Source of the DNA: an uncultured Bacilli bacterium
GTDB lineage: Bacteria > Bacillota_I > Bacilli_A > RF39 > UBA660
Direction: 5' to 3'
Assembly: GCA_947600015.1 (NCBI GenBank)
Contig: CANQFX010000003.1
Location: 1-31,796 of the forward strand
Length of the DNA: 31,796 nucleotides
Position 1 is the first letter of the stretch. Every line of letters begins with the position of its first letter. Below, piece by piece: positions 30,720 to 31,796 of this stretch. The notes under the pieces are model-generated. The model searched no databases. It was given only the letters and a program-made list of their open reading frames with translations, and was not told the origin of the DNA. The position numbers and the translations under genes were made by a program.

Positions 30720-31707
30720 ATTCTTCCCTCCTTAGATTCGTAATGGCCATTTCTATTATGCATCTTGCTGTTTTATAGTCTAAGCGCCTTCTTCTCTTGC
30801 CATCTTTTGTATTCCCTTTAAATGGGGATAATGTTACATCTTTTGTCTTATTTCTATAATCTTCTAATAATCTATTACATTCTACGACAAGTTCTTTAAT
30901 ATCTATATCACTGCAATCTAAATCGATAATCGTTATTAGTCTAGAACTATTTTTTATTCTTGATAAATCATAGTTTAATTCTTCTTTCGTATAGAATTTA
31001 ATTTTCTTATCATTCGTCGTTAAATCTACTGCTCTCAATGCAAGTTTCCCATCCTGTACATTAAATCTTATTGAATAATTATTTTTCGGTGTTAATTTTA
31101 ATTCTTTAAAGTATGAATAGTCATTTAAATATTCTCCATCTGCATAAACTTTAATCTCGGGTGGTATTTTTTTCTTATCATCAAAACACACTACACAAAC
31201 TGGATTTTCTGTATCATCAAAAGGATTTTCTGTAAGAATCGTCACACTATATACTCTACTTAAATTTTTTTCAAAAAATCGACTATTAATATATGTTTCT
31301 GGAACAATCGCTACAACATAATCTTGGGCCTCTAGCATTTTATCGATTGCTAATTGATATAAATCTGTATGCTCTTTAAAATAGTTATAGTTAATACTTA
31401 TTTTTTTTCTTCTTGCACTATATTTAGTCAAATAAGGGGGATTGGTAATTATTATAGCATCATCAATATGAGGAATCTTTTTTAGACTATCATTGATCTC
31501 CCATTTTAAATTTTCATCGATATCTAATCCTTTCGTTTTTGATATTCCATATTCTAATGCTAGTTTTAATAAATCCCCATCACCTGCATAAGGGTCGTAG
31601 GCAATAGAACATTTCGAGTTTTTAATAAAATCTACAATTTGTGGTTTAAGCCATGAATCTTTTTTCGTAAAATATTGTCCTAATTTCTTTTTTTCTTTTA
31701 CATTCAT
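30712..31707 (-). CDS. DNA adenine-type methyltransferase of a type II system
   Basis: This 331-residue SAM-dependent methyltransferase has GQYFT (10-14), motif I DPYAGDGD (38-45) and motif IV NPPY (89-92), as in N6-adenine or N4-cytosine enzymes of the gamma order; NPPY favours adenine. It protects host DNA against the endonuclease encoded after it. I chose ATG 31707 over 31722 because GGTGAG stands before it and the earlier ATG is part of the promoter region. The C-terminal part (about 220-331) is likely the target-recognition domain. AT-rich content and isolation suggest horizontal acquisition, but base use is similar to neighbours. Confidence 0.9.
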   Translation of the reverse strand: MNVKEKKKLGQYFTKKDSWLKPQIVDFIKNSKCSIAYDPYAGDGDLLKLALEYGISKTKGLDIDENLKWEINDSLKKIPHIDDAIIITNPPYLTKYSARRKKISINYNYFKEHTDLYQLAIDKMLEAQDYVVAIVPETYINSRFFEKNLSRVYSVTILTENPFDDTENPVCVVCFDDKKKIPPEIKVYADGEYLNDYSYFKELKLTPKNNYSIRFNVQDGKLALRAVDLTTNDKKIKFYTKEELNYDLSRIKNSSRLITIIDLDCSDIDIKELVVECNRLLEDYRNKTKDVTLSPFKGNTKDGKRRRRLDYKTARCIIEMAITNLRREEYA

Positions 31708-31731
31708 ATTACTCACCACCATTATATCATT

Positions 31732-31759
31732 ATTATATCATCAAAACGTGATTTTACAA
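31732..31759 (-). promoter_or_regulatory. Promoter of the restriction-modification operon
   Basis: TTGTAA (31754-31759), 16 bases, TATAAT (31732-31737) on the minus strand, with a second TATAAT at 31721-31726. A start near 31725 leaves a short leader of about 18 bases. Confidence 0.7.
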
Positions 31760-31796
31760 GAAATAATATTTATGATAAAACAATATTTTGAACTCG

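Overview
The window is AT-rich (roughly 30% GC by eye), tightly packed DNA of a low-GC Gram-positive bacterium of the Bacillota. CotJ spore-coat genes, a CIRCE operator on clpB, a glmS ribozyme, GGAGG-type ribosome binding sites and a standard code (TGA used as a stop) point to an endospore former. I think an Erysipelotrichia/RF39-like gut member of the Bacilli is most likely, but the sequence alone does not settle the genus. Most of the window reads on the minus strand.

Layout. 1-1283 (+): the tail of a collagen-like Gly-X-Y protein, then a SunS-like family 2 glycosyltransferase with TPR repeats. 1312-5986 (-): a membrane protein, a 497-aa protein of unknown family, and a ClpB disaggregase lacking its N-terminal domain, with a CIRCE site over its promoter. 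6018-9104 (-): NTP_transf_6 nucleotidyltransferase, DUF5662-type protein, FAD/Rieske oxidoreductase and CutA. 9158-15746 (-): the most unusual part, a compact operon of a TelA-like coiled-coil protein, a beta-rich 411-aa protein, a 723-aa protein joining a long coiled coil to a CobS/MoxR-type AAA+ domain, and a 296-aa protein of unknown family. It is preceded by a 305-aa protein and a leader RNA that seems to carry a transcription attenuator.

15.9-19.1 kb is a decayed accessory patch: three unrecognised genes, a truncated XRE-type helix-turn-helix gene, a bacterial PH-domain gene, an orphan 3' gene fragment, a candidate small RNA and tRNA-His. A short copy of the tRNA 3' end lies 1.3 kb away and may be an old attachment site. 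19.2-20.3 kb (+) is the spore coat operon, a cotJA/cotJB-like gene followed by the manganese-catalase-like cotJC.

20.3-29.4 kb (-): an ASCH/transglutaminase-like fusion, a short-chain dehydrogenase, glmS with its self-cleaving ribozyme, a single-ring Clp D1-type ATPase, a cation diffusion facilitator with a manganese-type metal site, a DUF3298 protein, an EamA transporter, and a glycolipid glucosyltransferase next to a CmpB-family membrane protein. 29.7-31.8 kb (-) is a two-gene restriction-modification operon.

Themes are envelope and spore-surface glycosylation, proteotoxic stress (ClpB, the single-ring Clp relative, the TelA/AAA+ operon), metal handling (CutA, CDF, CotJC) and DNA defence. 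The TelA/AAA+ operon is the best candidate for an undescribed system: its parts are recognisable at fold level, but I cannot match the combination to a named pathway.
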